A DNA stretch of 64,000 nt from Algibacillus agarilyticus. Lineage in GTDB: Bacteria > Pseudomonadota > Gammaproteobacteria > Enterobacterales > Alteromonadaceae. Below the pieces are notes generated by a model. That model made no database searches. It was not told the DNA's origin and was given only the letters and a program-made list of their open reading frames with translations. Position 1 is the stretch's first letter, and each line of letters opens with the position of its first letter. The DNA lies in the NCBI RefSeq assembly GCF_003286125.1, contig NZ_QMED01000009.1, forward strand, positions 102,624 through 166,623, given 5' to 3'. A program made the position numbers and the translations under genes. Shown here one piece after another: positions 18,399 through 30,320 of the stretch.

Positions 18399-19676
18399 TT
18401 AATCCTTTAATGTTTTACTAAATTGTAATTCAAAACGTGCGCCACCCGATTTACTTTTACCCAGTGCAACAATCGAGCCTTGGTGCCACTGCATAATATG
18501 TTTAACAATAGCCAAGCCTAAACCAAAGCCCCCCGAACTGCGGGTACGGCTTTCATCCAAACGTGAAAAAGGCTGAAAAATAGTCGCTAAATTATGCTCT
18601 GCAATGCCATCCCCGTCATCTTCAATGGCAACAACTAATATATCGGGTTGATCAATCAGCTCTACATTAACTTGAGAACGCCCATATTTACAGGCATTTA
18701 GTAATAAATTTTGCAAAACCCGATCGATAAAATGACCATCACACATTAACAATGTTGATGCTTGGCGATTCAATTTAAATTTTATTAGCGGGTACTGCAA
18801 CGCCAGCGATGCAAATTGCGTGTTAATAAGTTGAATGATATCGACTTCACTTAAATGTAATGCGGGTTGAGTTTGTTCAAATTTTGCATAAGTCAGCATT
18901 TCAAAAACCAATGCATCAATTTCATCTAAATCTTCGATGATTGAATCAGCATAAGTTTGTGCATCTGCATACGCTTGCTTTTGTATTTTATTCGACATCA
19001 TCTCAACGGCAAATTTGGCTCGTGCTATTGGGGTTTTTATTTCATGTGAAACAGCCGATGTCAGTTCTTTGTGTGATTGAATTAAAGCCGCAATCCGCGA
19101 AACCATATCATCAAAATTGTTAGCAATAATACTGATCACTGAGAGCGATTTAACCCCACTACGGCTTGATAAATCACCTTGACTCACTCGAATAGACGCT
19201 AATCTTAATTTAGTTAAATCGCGCCACAGTGGTTGTAACCAAAGCCAAATAATAGCGGCTAAGCAGGCATAAAAAACCAAAGTGATAATAAATTTAACCC
19301 AAGCTGCGGTGGGTAAAACAAATTTAACAACAAGCAGTTGGTTATGCACTGGCAACCAAGCGTAATAATAACCTTGCCCTTGTTGATCATCTAAAATAAT
19401 GGGCGCGTGTTTAATATCGGCTAATAAATGTGCAGGCAGTTGTAAATCATTAACCGACCATAAACTAAAGTCATGCTGGTATATTGTTGATAAAGAAGTT
19501 AAAACATCATCTAAAGGAGGATCAACACGGTTGAGTAACGTGCTAATAGCTTGAATGTCGTGTTGACTAAAGGCGATTTCATACGATATTTGCTGCCAAA
19601 CCCAATCAAATAATAAACCTAAGCCAATAAATGAAATAAACAATAATATGTATAAACTCGTAAAAAGTTTGCGCAT
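18399..19676 (-). CDS. two-component sensor histidine kinase (RstB-like)
   Basis: Inner-membrane sensor kinase, 425 residues. A first membrane helix at about 7-27 and a second at about 127-147 bracket a periplasmic domain of roughly 100 residues. A HAMP-like region leads into the phosphoacceptor helix, TSAVSHEIKTPIARAKFAVEMM, with the phosphorylated histidine in SHE. The ATPase domain follows, with NLLLNACKYG (N box), EDDGDGI (G1) and GGFGLGLAIVKHI (G2). All motifs are intact. The gene is 27 bp downstream of its response regulator. The operon context suggests envelope sensing, but the signal is unknown. Confidence 0.9.
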   Translation of the reverse strand: MRKLFTSLYILLFISFIGLGLLFDWVWQQISYEIAFSQHDIQAISTLLNRVDPPLDDVLTSLSTIYQHDFSLWSVNDLQLPAHLLADIKHAPIILDDQQGQGYYYAWLPVHNQLLVVKFVLPTAAWVKFIITLVFYACLAAIIWLWLQPLWRDLTKLRLASIRVSQGDLSSRSGVKSLSVISIIANNFDDMVSRIAALIQSHKELTSAVSHEIKTPIARAKFAVEMMSNKIQKQAYADAQTYADSIIEDLDEIDALVFEMLTYAKFEQTQPALHLSEVDIIQLINTQFASLALQYPLIKFKLNRQASTLLMCDGHFIDRVLQNLLLNACKYGRSQVNVELIDQPDILVVAIEDDGDGIAEHNLATIFQPFSRLDESRTRSSGGFGLGLAIVKHIMQWHQGSIVALGKSKSGGARFELQFSKTLKD

Positions 19677-19703
19677 GTTAACAGCCTAAAAAATCAATTT
19701 GAT

Positions 19704-20420
19704 TTACCAAGCATCAGGCACAAGCAAATACCCTTGCCCCCAAATCGTTTTTATTCGTGTCGGCGCATCCGGGTTATCACCTAATTTTTTGCGCAATTTA
19801 GAGATTCGAACATCAATAGACCGATCTAAACCATTATAGTCACGACCTCGAAGCACTTGGGTTAAATAATCTCGACTTAAAATATCGCCAGCATTCGTTG
19901 CTAAAACCAATAACATATCAAACTCATGACTCGTTAACGAAATCGGTTCATCACTTAAATCTACAGTACGTGCACTCTGGTTTATACTTAAAGATCCAAA
20001 CGTTAAGTGTGTTGAATCGACACCTGTTTTATCTGGTGAGCTTGGGTTAATTCGGCGTAACAATGCATGAATTCGCGCTAGCAAAACACGGGGTTCAACC
20101 GGTTTAGCAATAAAATCATCGGCCCCAATTTCTAACCCAAGCACCTGATCAAAATCAGTGGTTTTGGCGGTTAAAAATAAAATAGGGCCATTAAAGTGTG
20201 GGCGGATCCGTTTACATATTTCAAAACCATCTAAACCAGGTAACATAACATCCAATATAATTAAGTCAGCTTTAACTGAATGCGCTAATTGCACAGCGGC
20301 TTTGGCACCGTTGTTTATCACTTCAACTGAAAAATTATTACTTTCTAGATAATCACTAATAAGACGAGATAATTTTATGTCATCTTCGACTAACACAATA
20401 TGCTTAGTTGAATTAATCAA
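19704..20420 (-). CDS. two-component response regulator, OmpR/PhoB type (RstA-like)
   Basis: Receiver domain at the N-terminus with the acidic pair ED, the phosphoacceptor Asp in LIILDVMLPG and the Lys in IAKPVEPRVLL. A winged-helix DNA-binding domain follows (LTSHEFDMLLVLATNAGDILSRDYL...RSIDVRISKLRKKLGDN...IKTIWGQGYLLV). The C-terminal style is that of RstA. No ATG fits. I prefer TTG at 20420 because GGAG lies about nine bases upstream and it overlaps the DUF3019 stop codon in TTGA, implying coupled translation; the frame continues to TTG 20432. Confidence 0.88.
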   Translation of the reverse strand: MINSTKHIVLVEDDIKLSRLISDYLESNNFSVEVINNGAKAAVQLAHSVKADLIILDVMLPGLDGFEICKRIRPHFNGPILFLTAKTTDFDQVLGLEIGADDFIAKPVEPRVLLARIHALLRRINPSSPDKTGVDSTHLTFGSLSINQSARTVDLSDEPISLTSHEFDMLLVLATNAGDILSRDYLTQVLRGRDYNGLDRSIDVRISKLRKKLGDNPDAPTRIKTIWGQGYLLVPDAW

Positions 20421-20803
20421 AACAAACTCCAAGGGTTACGTTGCCGACGGCGATAATGAGCCAACTGTAAAACGGGTAATTCACTCTCATAAATAATGGT
20501 TCCGGTTTCATCAACTAACGTGACTAATAGTGGCTCTGAGCCTAAATAGGTATAAGTAAAAGCGTGCTCAACGGGCGTGTGAATACAGTTAACGGATTGT
20601 TCATTAACATGTAAGCAGGCTGCAACAGGTGAATAATAATGAATAAGCACATCAACACTGCAAATAGCATGATTATTAAGCGCACAGGCTTTAGGTTTTA
20701 GAATAATATAGGGCTTTTTTTGTGCAACAACCGAAAATGAGCTCATTAATAGTGAACTCATTATTAATAAAAATAAGAAAATACCTTTTAAGAGGCTACA
20801 CAC
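20417..20803 (-). CDS. DUF3019 family exported protein
   Basis: A 128-residue protein with an N-terminal hydrophobic signal sequence (MCSLLKGIFLFLLIMSSLLMSSFSVVAQ) and a small beta-rich domain with four cysteines, resembling DUF3019. Function unknown. DUF3019 genes often lie between a MipA/OmpV gene and an RstAB-like pair in Shewanella and relatives, which is exactly the arrangement here. It starts 10 bp after the mipA-like stop and overlaps the response regulator start. Confidence 0.8.
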   Translation of the reverse strand: MCSLLKGIFLFLLIMSSLLMSSFSVVAQKKPYIILKPKACALNNHAICSVDVLIHYYSPVAACLHVNEQSVNCIHTPVEHAFTYTYLGSEPLLVTLVDETGTIIYESELPVLQLAHYRRRQRNPWSLF

Positions 20804-20813
20804 GTTATTTACG

Positions 20814-21794
20814 CTAAAAATGGTAACTTACCCCAGTAAACCACTTCGTAAGTGATTTTCGATTAACCAATGGACTATCAACAACGTCTTGACTCAGTCG
20901 TTCAATTTTAAAATTTGAAATCAATGACCAATTCGAATTAATTGGGTAAATGGCAGTCATCTCGGCAAAAGCAGAAAAACCACCCGCCGCTTGATAAACA
21001 TAACGCGGATCATTCGTTTCATCATCGTTTATACCATAATAATAGTCTAGCCAATTATCGCTTTTATAGTGTAAACCCAATTTGCTAATCAATTTTAAAT
21101 GGGTAAAAGCCCACGGATAACTCGCCTCTGCAGCTAAACCATAACCTTTATGTACGCCCGATACATCATGAGTCAATCGAATATGATAAGCACCATGTTC
21201 ATAAAAGCGGTTATATTCAACCCCCATGTTAATCGCAATCTTGCGTTCTATGTCTAACATTAACGGTGTTACCGTGGGTTGGTCAATACTGTCGCCTTTA
21301 TTTATGGGGGGCGTAAAACCACCGCCACTCGCAGGAGGACTCAAATCATCTTCGACAGGCTCACCTACATCGGGGCTCTGCGTTTCATCGGGTGTTGATA
21401 CCGATTGTGAAGTCGTCACATTGCTTAAATGCCACTGATGAAAATAAGCAGAGTCATCGGCCAAATTAGCGATCACATTAAATGATGAATGGGGTGTATC
21501 TCTAAATGAATAGCCAACCGTGCCATTATCAATAAACCAATTACCGTAATAAAAATTAAAATCGGCTAACACAACAAGCGGAATATCATCACGATATTGA
21601 TACGGGTTTTGCTTACGGCCATAGCCTAAGGCTACACTCAATTCAAACTGCCCGTCTTCGACACACAAGTCATCAATATACGAAGCGACAGTACAACTCG
21701 AATCACTTTGTGACGCATTAGCTTGTGCAATCATCAACACACTGAGTATTGAAATACCTAAATAAAATAAAATAAATCGATTAAAGTCTGGCAT
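20814..21794 (-). CDS. MipA/OmpV family outer-membrane protein
   Basis: A 326-residue protein with a signal peptide (cleavage after about residue 27), the family's amphipathic beta strands (FELSVALGYGRKQNPYQYRDDIPLVVLADFNFYYGNWFID near the N-terminus) and a C-terminal aromatic residue (GVSYHF) typical of outer-membrane barrels. MipA-type proteins are thought to scaffold murein hydrolases and synthases. An unusual Pro/Gly/Asp-rich insert lies at about 135-165. First gene of the operon leading to the two-component system, so it is a plausible regulatory target. Confidence 0.82.
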   Translation of the reverse strand: MPDFNRFILFYLGISILSVLMIAQANASQSDSSCTVASYIDDLCVEDGQFELSVALGYGRKQNPYQYRDDIPLVVLADFNFYYGNWFIDNGTVGYSFRDTPHSSFNVIANLADDSAYFHQWHLSNVTTSQSVSTPDETQSPDVGEPVEDDLSPPASGGGFTPPINKGDSIDQPTVTPLMLDIERKIAINMGVEYNRFYEHGAYHIRLTHDVSGVHKGYGLAAEASYPWAFTHLKLISKLGLHYKSDNWLDYYYGINDDETNDPRYVYQAAGGFSAFAEMTAIYPINSNWSLISNFKIERLSQDVVDSPLVNRKSLTKWFTGVSYHF

Positions 21795-21971
21795 TGAAAC
21801 CTATCTTAAAAATACATGCGCTGATTACAATGTATCATTCGTAAAATAATATACCTAACCACAAGCAACTAGATTTACATTTCGTTACAATTATCAACAT
21901 AATTAATACAGTTTCATTAGACGTACTGAGCTAAATTTAAGCTGTTACCTCTAAACAAACAAGGAATTGAC

Positions 21972-24161
21972 ATGAAGCACGCACCTAACTATTTAAAATT
22001 AAGTGCTGTAAGCGCAAGCTTAATAGCACTAGCAAGCTGTGGTTCAGATAACACAGTTACACCGCCAACCCAACAAACAGATGAACCCTTTGAAATAATA
22101 CAGCTGAACGCCCCGACGCCTACACTTGCCAAACTAAAAAAAACCAGCAGTGCAGATGAAACAAAAACACGTTTAAAAAATAGTTTATTACAAACAACCA
22201 ATCAAAATTATTTCACCAAGACCAGTGACACCATTGAAACCGCTCTACCTTCAGTTCCACAAGAATCGGCTGATGCGGTTACAGATGATTCAAGTGATGG
22301 TGGCAGCACAGACGATTTTAGTCAAACCAATTTAATAGAAGCCAATGTTGATGAAGCTGACTTTGTAAAATACAACGGCAACACATTATTTGTCAGTGTA
22401 AACAAATACAATCATAGTAATATAGATACGGCTATCGAACCGTTTATTAGCGATACATTACCCTCCTATAGTGTAGATTCGTATATTAGAGTTTTGCAGC
22501 CTAACAACGACAATGTTATGCAAGAAATAGCCAAAATTGACGCGCCCACCGATACGTTACACTACGATAATTTGTATCTAAATGGCGACACACTCACGGC
22601 ATTTGCTCACGAAAATCAATATTTTTGGTCATTTAGAACATGGGGGTATCCTAATGTTTGGCAAAATGGGTCGTTTGATGTTCTAAGTTATGACATCGGC
22701 ACCCCGAGTACACCAACCGCATTAAATCAAATAAAAATATCGGGCCATTTAGTGCAAAGTCGCCGGATTGGCGATAAATTGTATGTATTAAGTCAGTTTT
22801 CGCCGACTTACCCAACCGATCTAATCTATTACCCAAAAACAGAAGAAGATTACCAAACGAATGCCCAACAAGTTGAGCAATTAACCGATGATCAACTGTT
22901 TCCAACTATTTCGATTAATGATCAAACGCCAGTATTATTAGGATCAATGGACGATTGTTATATACCAGAGACAAGTGATGAAAAATCATCCTATGGCAAC
23001 ATATTGTCGGTTACCGTTTTTGATATAAATAATTTAGCGCAATTCGAATCAAGCTGCTTAAACACCTATAATGACGGCTTCTACATGTCTGAAAATGCGA
23101 TGTATATTACGTCACACGTATACGACTCTGATAGCTTAGCCATTCATAAACTGGATTTAACCGATACAGGCGTAACATATGCGGCCACGGGCATAGTACC
23201 GGGTTATTTAGGCTGGCGTGGTATGTCGTTTAAAATGAACGAAAAAGATGATTTATTACGCGTAATGACCACGCGTAACACAAACGATAATAATGACCGA
23301 TTCGACCATAATTTGTACATATTGCAAACTAACGAATCAACCAATACATTAGAACCAATCGCACAGTTACCTAATGCGCAAAACCCGAAAAAGATAGGTA
23401 AAGATAACGAAGATATTTTTGCTATCCGGTACTTTGGAGACAAAGCTTATGTTGTTACCTTTGAGCAAATCGATCCTTTATACGTTATCGATTTAAGTGT
23501 GCCGAATGCGCCGGTGATCACAGGCGAGTTAGAAATACCCGGCTTTTCAACGTATTTGCACCCTCTAGGTGAAAATTATGTGATGGGTATAGGTGAAGAT
23601 GCTAATGTGCAAAGAGGGTTTGGGCTGATTGAACCCGCAATAGTAGACCCAATTAATACAAGTGATACTGAAACTGAAAGCACTTCACCAGTCAATGATG
23701 AAATAGAAGACGTAGTGAATGAAGGTGGCATTAAATTAGGCCTATTTGACGTATCCGATATAAATAACCCCGTTGAAATGCAAAGTTATGTGCTGGGTGA
23801 TCATGGCACATGGAGCCAAGCACTCTACGAACACAAAGCGTTATCCATATTAAAAACGGGTGATACACAATACAAATTTGCGATACCGGCAACAGTTTAT
23901 AACAACAGCCCTACCAATGGCTGGTGGCAGTGGCAATACACGGGGCTTGAATTATTTAATATCGATTTAGCTAATTCAACCGCACCTTTGGTTCATACTG
24001 GCACATTAAAAACAGAAGTAAAATCAGCCACCAAAACGTATCAAACTTACAACGCGAGTGGTCGAGGTATTATTCAAGGTGAAAGAGTTCATTATGTACA
24101 AGATAGTTATGTTTGGTCGGCAGACTGGATAGCAGCAGAAGATGCCGTCGGTCCTAATTAG
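21972..24161 (+). CDS. beta-propeller domain lipoprotein (Beta_propel family)
   Basis: Secreted 729-residue protein with a lipoprotein signal (IALASC, cysteine 23) and a Ser/Thr-rich N-terminal linker. The family hallmark TNLIEANVDEADFVKYNGNTLFV is at about 117-139, and it is followed by propeller repeats in which FDI/FDVSDINNP-type strands recur. Homologues occur in many bacteria and archaea; their function is not established. AAGGA precedes the ATG. It diverges from the mipA-like operon. Its likely terminator at 24374 is separated from the stop codon by an F3 repeat insertion. Confidence 0.82.
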   Translation: MKHAPNYLKLSAVSASLIALASCGSDNTVTPPTQQTDEPFEIIQLNAPTPTLAKLKKTSSADETKTRLKNSLLQTTNQNYFTKTSDTIETALPSVPQESADAVTDDSSDGGSTDDFSQTNLIEANVDEADFVKYNGNTLFVSVNKYNHSNIDTAIEPFISDTLPSYSVDSYIRVLQPNNDNVMQEIAKIDAPTDTLHYDNLYLNGDTLTAFAHENQYFWSFRTWGYPNVWQNGSFDVLSYDIGTPSTPTALNQIKISGHLVQSRRIGDKLYVLSQFSPTYPTDLIYYPKTEEDYQTNAQQVEQLTDDQLFPTISINDQTPVLLGSMDDCYIPETSDEKSSYGNILSVTVFDINNLAQFESSCLNTYNDGFYMSENAMYITSHVYDSDSLAIHKLDLTDTGVTYAATGIVPGYLGWRGMSFKMNEKDDLLRVMTTRNTNDNNDRFDHNLYILQTNESTNTLEPIAQLPNAQNPKKIGKDNEDIFAIRYFGDKAYVVTFEQIDPLYVIDLSVPNAPVITGELEIPGFSTYLHPLGENYVMGIGEDANVQRGFGLIEPAIVDPINTSDTETESTSPVNDEIEDVVNEGGIKLGLFDVSDINNPVEMQSYVLGDHGTWSQALYEHKALSILKTGDTQYKFAIPATVYNNSPTNGWWQWQYTGLELFNIDLANSTAPLVHTGTLKTEVKSATKTYQTYNASGRGIIQGERVHYVQDSYVWSADWIAAEDAVGPN

Positions 24162-24168
24162 CGTCAAA

Positions 24169-24344
24169 TATAGTCAAAGCGATCGGGTTTTAGGGGAAGC
24201 CGTCAAGCTTCGAGACCCCATGAGCATATGCTCTACTATGTGATTGGGGTCGCCTAAATGGATTTAGGTGTTAGAACGACGCAGGAGCCAAAGTCGAGAG
24301 TAAGCGCTGACAATGAACCATAAAACCTGAGCGAGAAGACTATA
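24169..24344 (+). repeat. F3 modular repeat, copy B (176 bp)
   Basis: Begins TATAGTCAAAGCGATCGGG and ends GAGCGAGAAGACTATA; the ends are imperfect inverted repeats (TATAGTC / GACTATA, then a GGTTTTA-type match). Eight bases after the beta-propeller stop codon and 30 bp before its terminator hairpin. Compared with the 272-bp copy at 58065 it lacks the module around GTACTTACATCCATGTAAGC. Confidence 0.8.
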
Positions 24345-24373
24345 AAAGCGTTAGCCATCAAGTCAATATAGAT

Positions 24374-24405
24374 AAGCGGTGCGTTTAACAACGTGCCGCT
24401 TTTTA
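24374..24405 (+). terminator. Rho-independent terminator of the beta-propeller gene
   Basis: Eleven-pair stem AAGCGGTGCGT / ACGTGCCGCTT with two G-T pairs and a six-base loop, followed by TTTTATT. It lies 213 bp from the stop codon because the F3 repeat sits between. Confidence 0.65.
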
Positions 24406-24452
24406 TTATCCAACTGAGGGCGTCCAAAAATATTGCATTCAAGAAAGCATTA

Positions 24453-24513
24453 ATACCAATTCATATAAATAAGTGACCTCTCAGAGTGGGCACTTAGTAT
24501 TACGGATTGGTAT
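24453..24513 (+). mobile_element. F1 MITE stub, copy 3 (61 bp, ends only)
   Basis: Contains only the two terminal regions of F1 joined together: ATACCAATTCATATAAATAAG followed at once by GAGTGGGCACTTAGTATTACGGATTGGTAT. All internal sequence is gone. It lies 7 bp from the rluE stop codon. Confidence 0.8.
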
Positions 24514-24519
24514 AAACAG

Positions 24520-25125
24520 CTAATCTATAACTTTATATTCCCCAACCTTTAAACCATCCAATGAATAAGGGCCAACACGAGCGCGGATCAGCCTTAACGT
24601 TGGGTTGCCCACATGCGCAGTCATTCTTCTCACTTGTCGGTTTTTACCTTCACTTATAGTGATCTCAAGCCATGTCGTCGGAATATGTTTACGTTCGCGG
24701 ATAGGAGGAACACGCGGCCAAACAACAGGCGCTTTAATAACGCTAACTTTAGCCGGTTTAGTTAAGCCATCTTTTAACTCAACACCTTGGCATAATGCCT
24801 TAATCGATTCGTCACTCACCTCGCCTTCTACCTGAACCCAATAAGTTTTTTGCTTATTGTTTTTAGGGTCAGCTAAAGCATGCTGCAATTTGCCATTATT
24901 AGTTAAAACCAATAAGCCTTCAGAATCTTTATCTAAACGCCCTGCTGCATACACATGCGGTATATCAATAAATTCTTTAAGCGTTTTTCGATTTTGATCA
25001 TCCGTAAATTGGGTCAAAACATCAAAAGGTTTGTTAAACAAAATAACTTTAGTATCTTGCGGTTCTTGCACCTTGTAAGCGGGTTTTCTTGGTTTGCGAT
25101 TATATGAGCGGGCCGGTTTTTTCAT
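24520..25125 (-). CDS. rluE: 23S rRNA pseudouridine synthase RluE
   Basis: Small RsuA-family enzyme that isomerises U2457 of 23S rRNA in E. coli. The 201 residues include [16 protein letters not shown], the catalytic region [19 protein letters not shown] with the nucleophilic aspartate at about residue 65, and [29 protein letters not shown] basic N-terminal tail ([17 protein letters not shown]) precedes the fold. It lacks an S4 domain, as RluE does. It is divergent from the isocitrate dehydrogenase gene, a neighbourhood also found in other gammaproteobacteria. Confidence 0.93.
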   Translation of the reverse strand: MKKPARSYNRKPRKPAYKVQEPQDTKVILFNKPFDVLTQFTDDQNRKTLKEFIDIPHVYAAGRLDKDSEGLLVLTNNGKLQHALADPKNNKQKTYWVQVEGEVSDESIKALCQGVELKDGLTKPAKVSVIKAPVVWPRVPPIRERKHIPTTWLEITISEGKNRQVRRMTAHVGNPTLRLIRARVGPYSLDGLKVGEYKVID

Positions 25126-27735
<2,610 letters not shown>

Positions 27736-27773
27736 GATTTAGCTTTACGCAAAAACTGTAAGCTAAACTCGAT

Positions 27774-27812
27774 AAAAGCCGTTAATATTTATATATTAAC
27801 GGCTTTTTTTTA
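27774..27812 (+). terminator. Rho-independent terminator of icd
   Basis: Stem AAAGCCGTTAAT / ATTAACGGCTTT with loop ATTTATAT and a run of eight T residues. Confidence 0.92.
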
Positions 27813-27829
27813 GGCTAAAAATTTAAACG

Positions 27830-28008
27830 GTCAATAAGCAACCCAAGCTAATCGCTAATAGAACCATTTGGTACCCCAAATACCCAGACACTCGATGGCT
27901 AAAGCTTAAACTAATGATTAACACTAATAACAAACATAATGCCGAAACTATTGCCGAAACAGGTGAAGTGCAATGGACCGTACCTTATTCCATGTTATTT
28001 CCTGTTAT
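27830..28008 (-). pseudogene. possible remnant of a membrane-protein gene
   Basis: On the minus strand an open frame without a good start reads SAIVSALCLLLVLIISLSFSHRVSGYLGYQMVLLAISLGCLLTV and then stops. It looks like one or two transmembrane helices of a larger protein whose upstream part is gone. No family could be named. Confidence 0.3.
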
Positions 28009-28097
28009 TCAGTCAATGCTTGATGATGACACACGGTTACTTTAAAATTTAATCAATTAACTTGTTCCCTATATCTATACCTACAAAGAGCCACCGC

Positions 28098-28985
28098 ATG
28101 AAATTAACCGAAATAACTGAACACTTAAGTACGATTGTTAATGGCAAACCACCCATTGAAGCTATTTTAGCGGCAAAAGAGAACTGGTCAGAATTTTTGC
28201 CAGTTATTGTCGAGTTAATGAATAAATTTCACCAAGAAACGTTAACTAAACAAGAAAATACCTTGTTATTTATGGGCATACTTCTGCTCGTTGAAATGCA
28301 GCAACATGATGCTTTTGAAAATTTTATCGTATTGTGCGACGGTGACGACGAGTATGCAGAACCATTAGGGGAATTGCTAGGCGATAGCGTAACAGAAGGT
28401 TTAAGTAGCTACTTTTATATTTTAGCCAACGGCAGACATGAATCATTAGCAAAATTATTATCAAGCAAAGTTGCTGGTGAATACATTAGAAAAGCAGCAC
28501 TTGAAGCAATATTTTCTCAATATGAATCAGAGCAGATATCTAAAGAAACGTTAAGTGCGATAGTTGATTGTTTATTGGTTTTATATAAAGAGCAAAATGA
28601 CTTTTACTTACTCGGTAGTTTGGCCTGTTTATTAATGAACTATCAATGGCAAGAATACCAGCCCCAAATTTTAGCCTTGTTTGATGATGATTATCTTGAG
28701 TCCTTGTATTTATCAAGAAAAAACATAGAGAAATGGCAAACAACAGCCAAAAGTAAACGCCTGCTAGAATCAGGTTTAGTTAAGAAAGAACTCGATGTTA
28801 TGGCAGGAATAAGTAATTGGATATGCTACAGCCCCACAGATAATAAAATATCAACAGATAAAAAAAGCTATATAACCGCAAAAACACTCACACCAGAACG
28901 CATTGCAGAAGACAAAAAAGCCCCCGGCAGAAATGAACCTTGCCATTGTGGCAGTGGAAAAAAGTATAAAAAATGCTGTATGTAA
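28098..28985 (+). CDS. DUF1186 protein with C-terminal SEC-C zinc motif
   Basis: A 295-residue soluble protein. Residues about 5-220 are helical and match the DUF1186 pattern of repeated hydrophobic helices (PPIEAILAAKENWSEFLPVIVELM, LFMGILLLVEMQQHDAFENFIVL). The last 25 residues, APGRNEPCHCGSGKKYKKCCM, are a SEC-C motif that binds zinc with CxC-x8-CC spacing, as in SecA. Function unknown. I use ATG 28098 (MKLTEITEHL); the frame extends to TTG 28062 but that leader is not family-like. Placed between gene remnants and REP clusters, so possibly on the edge of the accessory region. Confidence 0.82.
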   Translation: MKLTEITEHLSTIVNGKPPIEAILAAKENWSEFLPVIVELMNKFHQETLTKQENTLLFMGILLLVEMQQHDAFENFIVLCDGDDEYAEPLGELLGDSVTEGLSSYFYILANGRHESLAKLLSSKVAGEYIRKAALEAIFSQYESEQISKETLSAIVDCLLVLYKEQNDFYLLGSLACLLMNYQWQEYQPQILALFDDDYLESLYLSRKNIEKWQTTAKSKRLLESGLVKKELDVMAGISNWICYSPTDNKISTDKKSYITAKTLTPERIAEDKKAPGRNEPCHCGSGKKYKKCCM

Positions 28986-29018
28986 AAGATCAACGATAGA
29001 GATCATTGAGAACATAAG

Positions 29019-29180
29019 ATCATCATGGACATGCATGGATGCATAGTCGATGCACTTAGGTAATATCAAATAAAATCAAAGATTTATTTGTGCCTGTCCT
29101 GCACGAACATTTCTTCAAATAAAACAGAAGCTTATTTGTGCCAGAAGCTTATTTGTGCCTGTCCTGCACGAACATTTCTA
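29019..29180. repeat. F4 REP-like cluster 1
   Basis: Contains ATGCATAGTCGATGCAC, an AAATAAAATCAAAGATTTATT stretch, and then two copies of TTTGTGCCTGTCCTGCACGA (ending near 29110 and 29172), the second preceded by a partial third copy. TGCCTGTCCTGC is the reverse complement of the GCGGGACAGGCA arm found at the opposite end of other F4 units. Confidence 0.65.
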
Positions 29181-29383
29181 TATCTGACCGGAATAAGAAA
29201 TAGTGAGGCAAAGAACAGAAAACACAACTGGGATGCAAAGGCGCTAATCGGCCGGTGAATTTTAAACATTTGGAGGAAACGCCCTCTGCTCTGGCATCCT
29301 GCTTCGCTCTACCGACTATAGTCATGTGCGGAGCGCATGCAGGGTGTTGTGTGGCTGGATGCTAGATACCTCCGGTTACCCGA
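29181..29383. other. structured palindromic region downstream of the 29384 gene
   Basis: No gene. Nested inverted repeats are visible: GATTAG / CTAATC-type outer arms (about 29246 and 29383), GGAGG / CCTCC (about 29273 and 29368), and GGCATCC / GGATGC (about 29297 and 29355). An attC-like fold of roughly 140 bp at the 3' end of the small minus-strand gene is possible, but the core triplets are not canonical. Confidence 0.35.
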
Positions 29384-29776
29384 TTAGTTGCCATCTTTAG
29401 ATGCCCAAACTATGTCTACGCCATTGATTAAAAATTTGATATGTTCACTCGTCTGAATCATAAATTCATTCGTTAAACTTGGATGCCCCCATAAAACAAC
29501 GCTCTTATTTTTACAGTCTGTATTTAATGGGTGAAACTTGATATCTGAATATAGAGTTTCTATAGAAAACTCTCCGTGTTTGTTTTCTATTTTTAAGTTC
29601 TGATTAATATATACTTGAATTTCACATCCTATGGCATCAATACGACAAATATGATTGTTTTTTATCGTCGGTATTTTAATATCATGAGCCTTATCGTTTG
29701 ACGGCAAAATAGAAAAGTAACCAACCAAAGAAAGAAGTATAGCGATAACACCTAAATGCAATGGACTAGAATTCAT
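29384..29776 (-). CDS. small hypothetical protein with N-terminal membrane anchor
   Basis: Not recognised. The 130 residues begin with one hydrophobic helix (LGVIAILLSLVGYFSIL, about 8-24), probably an anchor or uncleaved signal. A mostly beta domain follows, with three cysteines (C43, C50, C86) that suggests a periplasmic location. It has its own structured 3' region and REP clusters on both sides. This isolated, promoter-poor small gene resembles integron cassette cargo, but that is only an inference. Confidence 0.5.
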   Translation of the reverse strand: MNSSPLHLGVIAILLSLVGYFSILPSNDKAHDIKIPTIKNNHICRIDAIGCEIQVYINQNLKIENKHGEFSIETLYSDIKFHPLNTDCKNKSVVLWGHPSLTNEFMIQTSEHIKFLINGVDIVWASKDGN

Positions 29777-30320
29777 ACACTGTACCTAATAGCAACTAAC
29801 ATTTAGTGTTCATTCACACGTAGTGTGTGGATTAATCATTTGTTGAACGGGCAGATGAACAACGAGGTTGGTTTGATTTATGCTATAGGGATTTGCTTTT
29901 TTAAGCTTGATTGATGTTATCAACATAGCATCCCTGTTATTTGCATTTTCTATCAATTTTCGACGACTTGCTCGCTCTATACAACCTAATTTAAGCTAGC
30001 CACGCGTTTGATTCAACTCTATTTTTTATTTCACACAACCGAGCTTCGCTTAACAAATCATAAAGAAATCAAATATTCATGCGGGACAGCAAATCAAATA
30101 TTCATGCGGGACAGCCATCGATGCATAGTCGCTGAATCAACAACTTCTTCGTGCCTTACTTATCTAATATCAAATAAAATCAAAGGCTTATTTGTGCCTG
30201 TCCTGCACGAACAATTCTACATGACCACACTGCAAGTACGAGGCAAAGAGAAAGTACTTGTGTGATTTAAGGCCAACACCATTTTGTTGTTGAAGTGAAA
30301 CCGTATAAGATTTCACCGTT
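29777..30320. repeat. intergenic region with F4 REP-like cluster 2
   Basis: At 30071-30218 two copies of ATTCATGCGGGACAGC are followed by ATCGATGCATAGTCGC. About 70 bp later comes AATAAAATCAAAGGCTTATTTGTGCCTGTCCTGCACGA. The GCGGGACAG...CA and TGCCTGTCCTGC arms are inverted, so the unit can form one long stem. A small GTGAAA / TTTCAC hairpin lies at 30295-30316 near the aldo/keto reductase stop. No gene is credible here. Confidence 0.6.

Noticed and set aside
29019-29180. Possible CRISPR-like array from repeated TTTGTGCCTGTCCTGCACGA
   Set aside because: Only two to three copies, irregular spacing, no cas genes, and the same unit is dispersed elsewhere as a REP-like repeat.
30008-30265. 85-codon frame
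   Set aside because: Runs across the F4 REP cluster; no ribosome binding site and no protein-like pattern.
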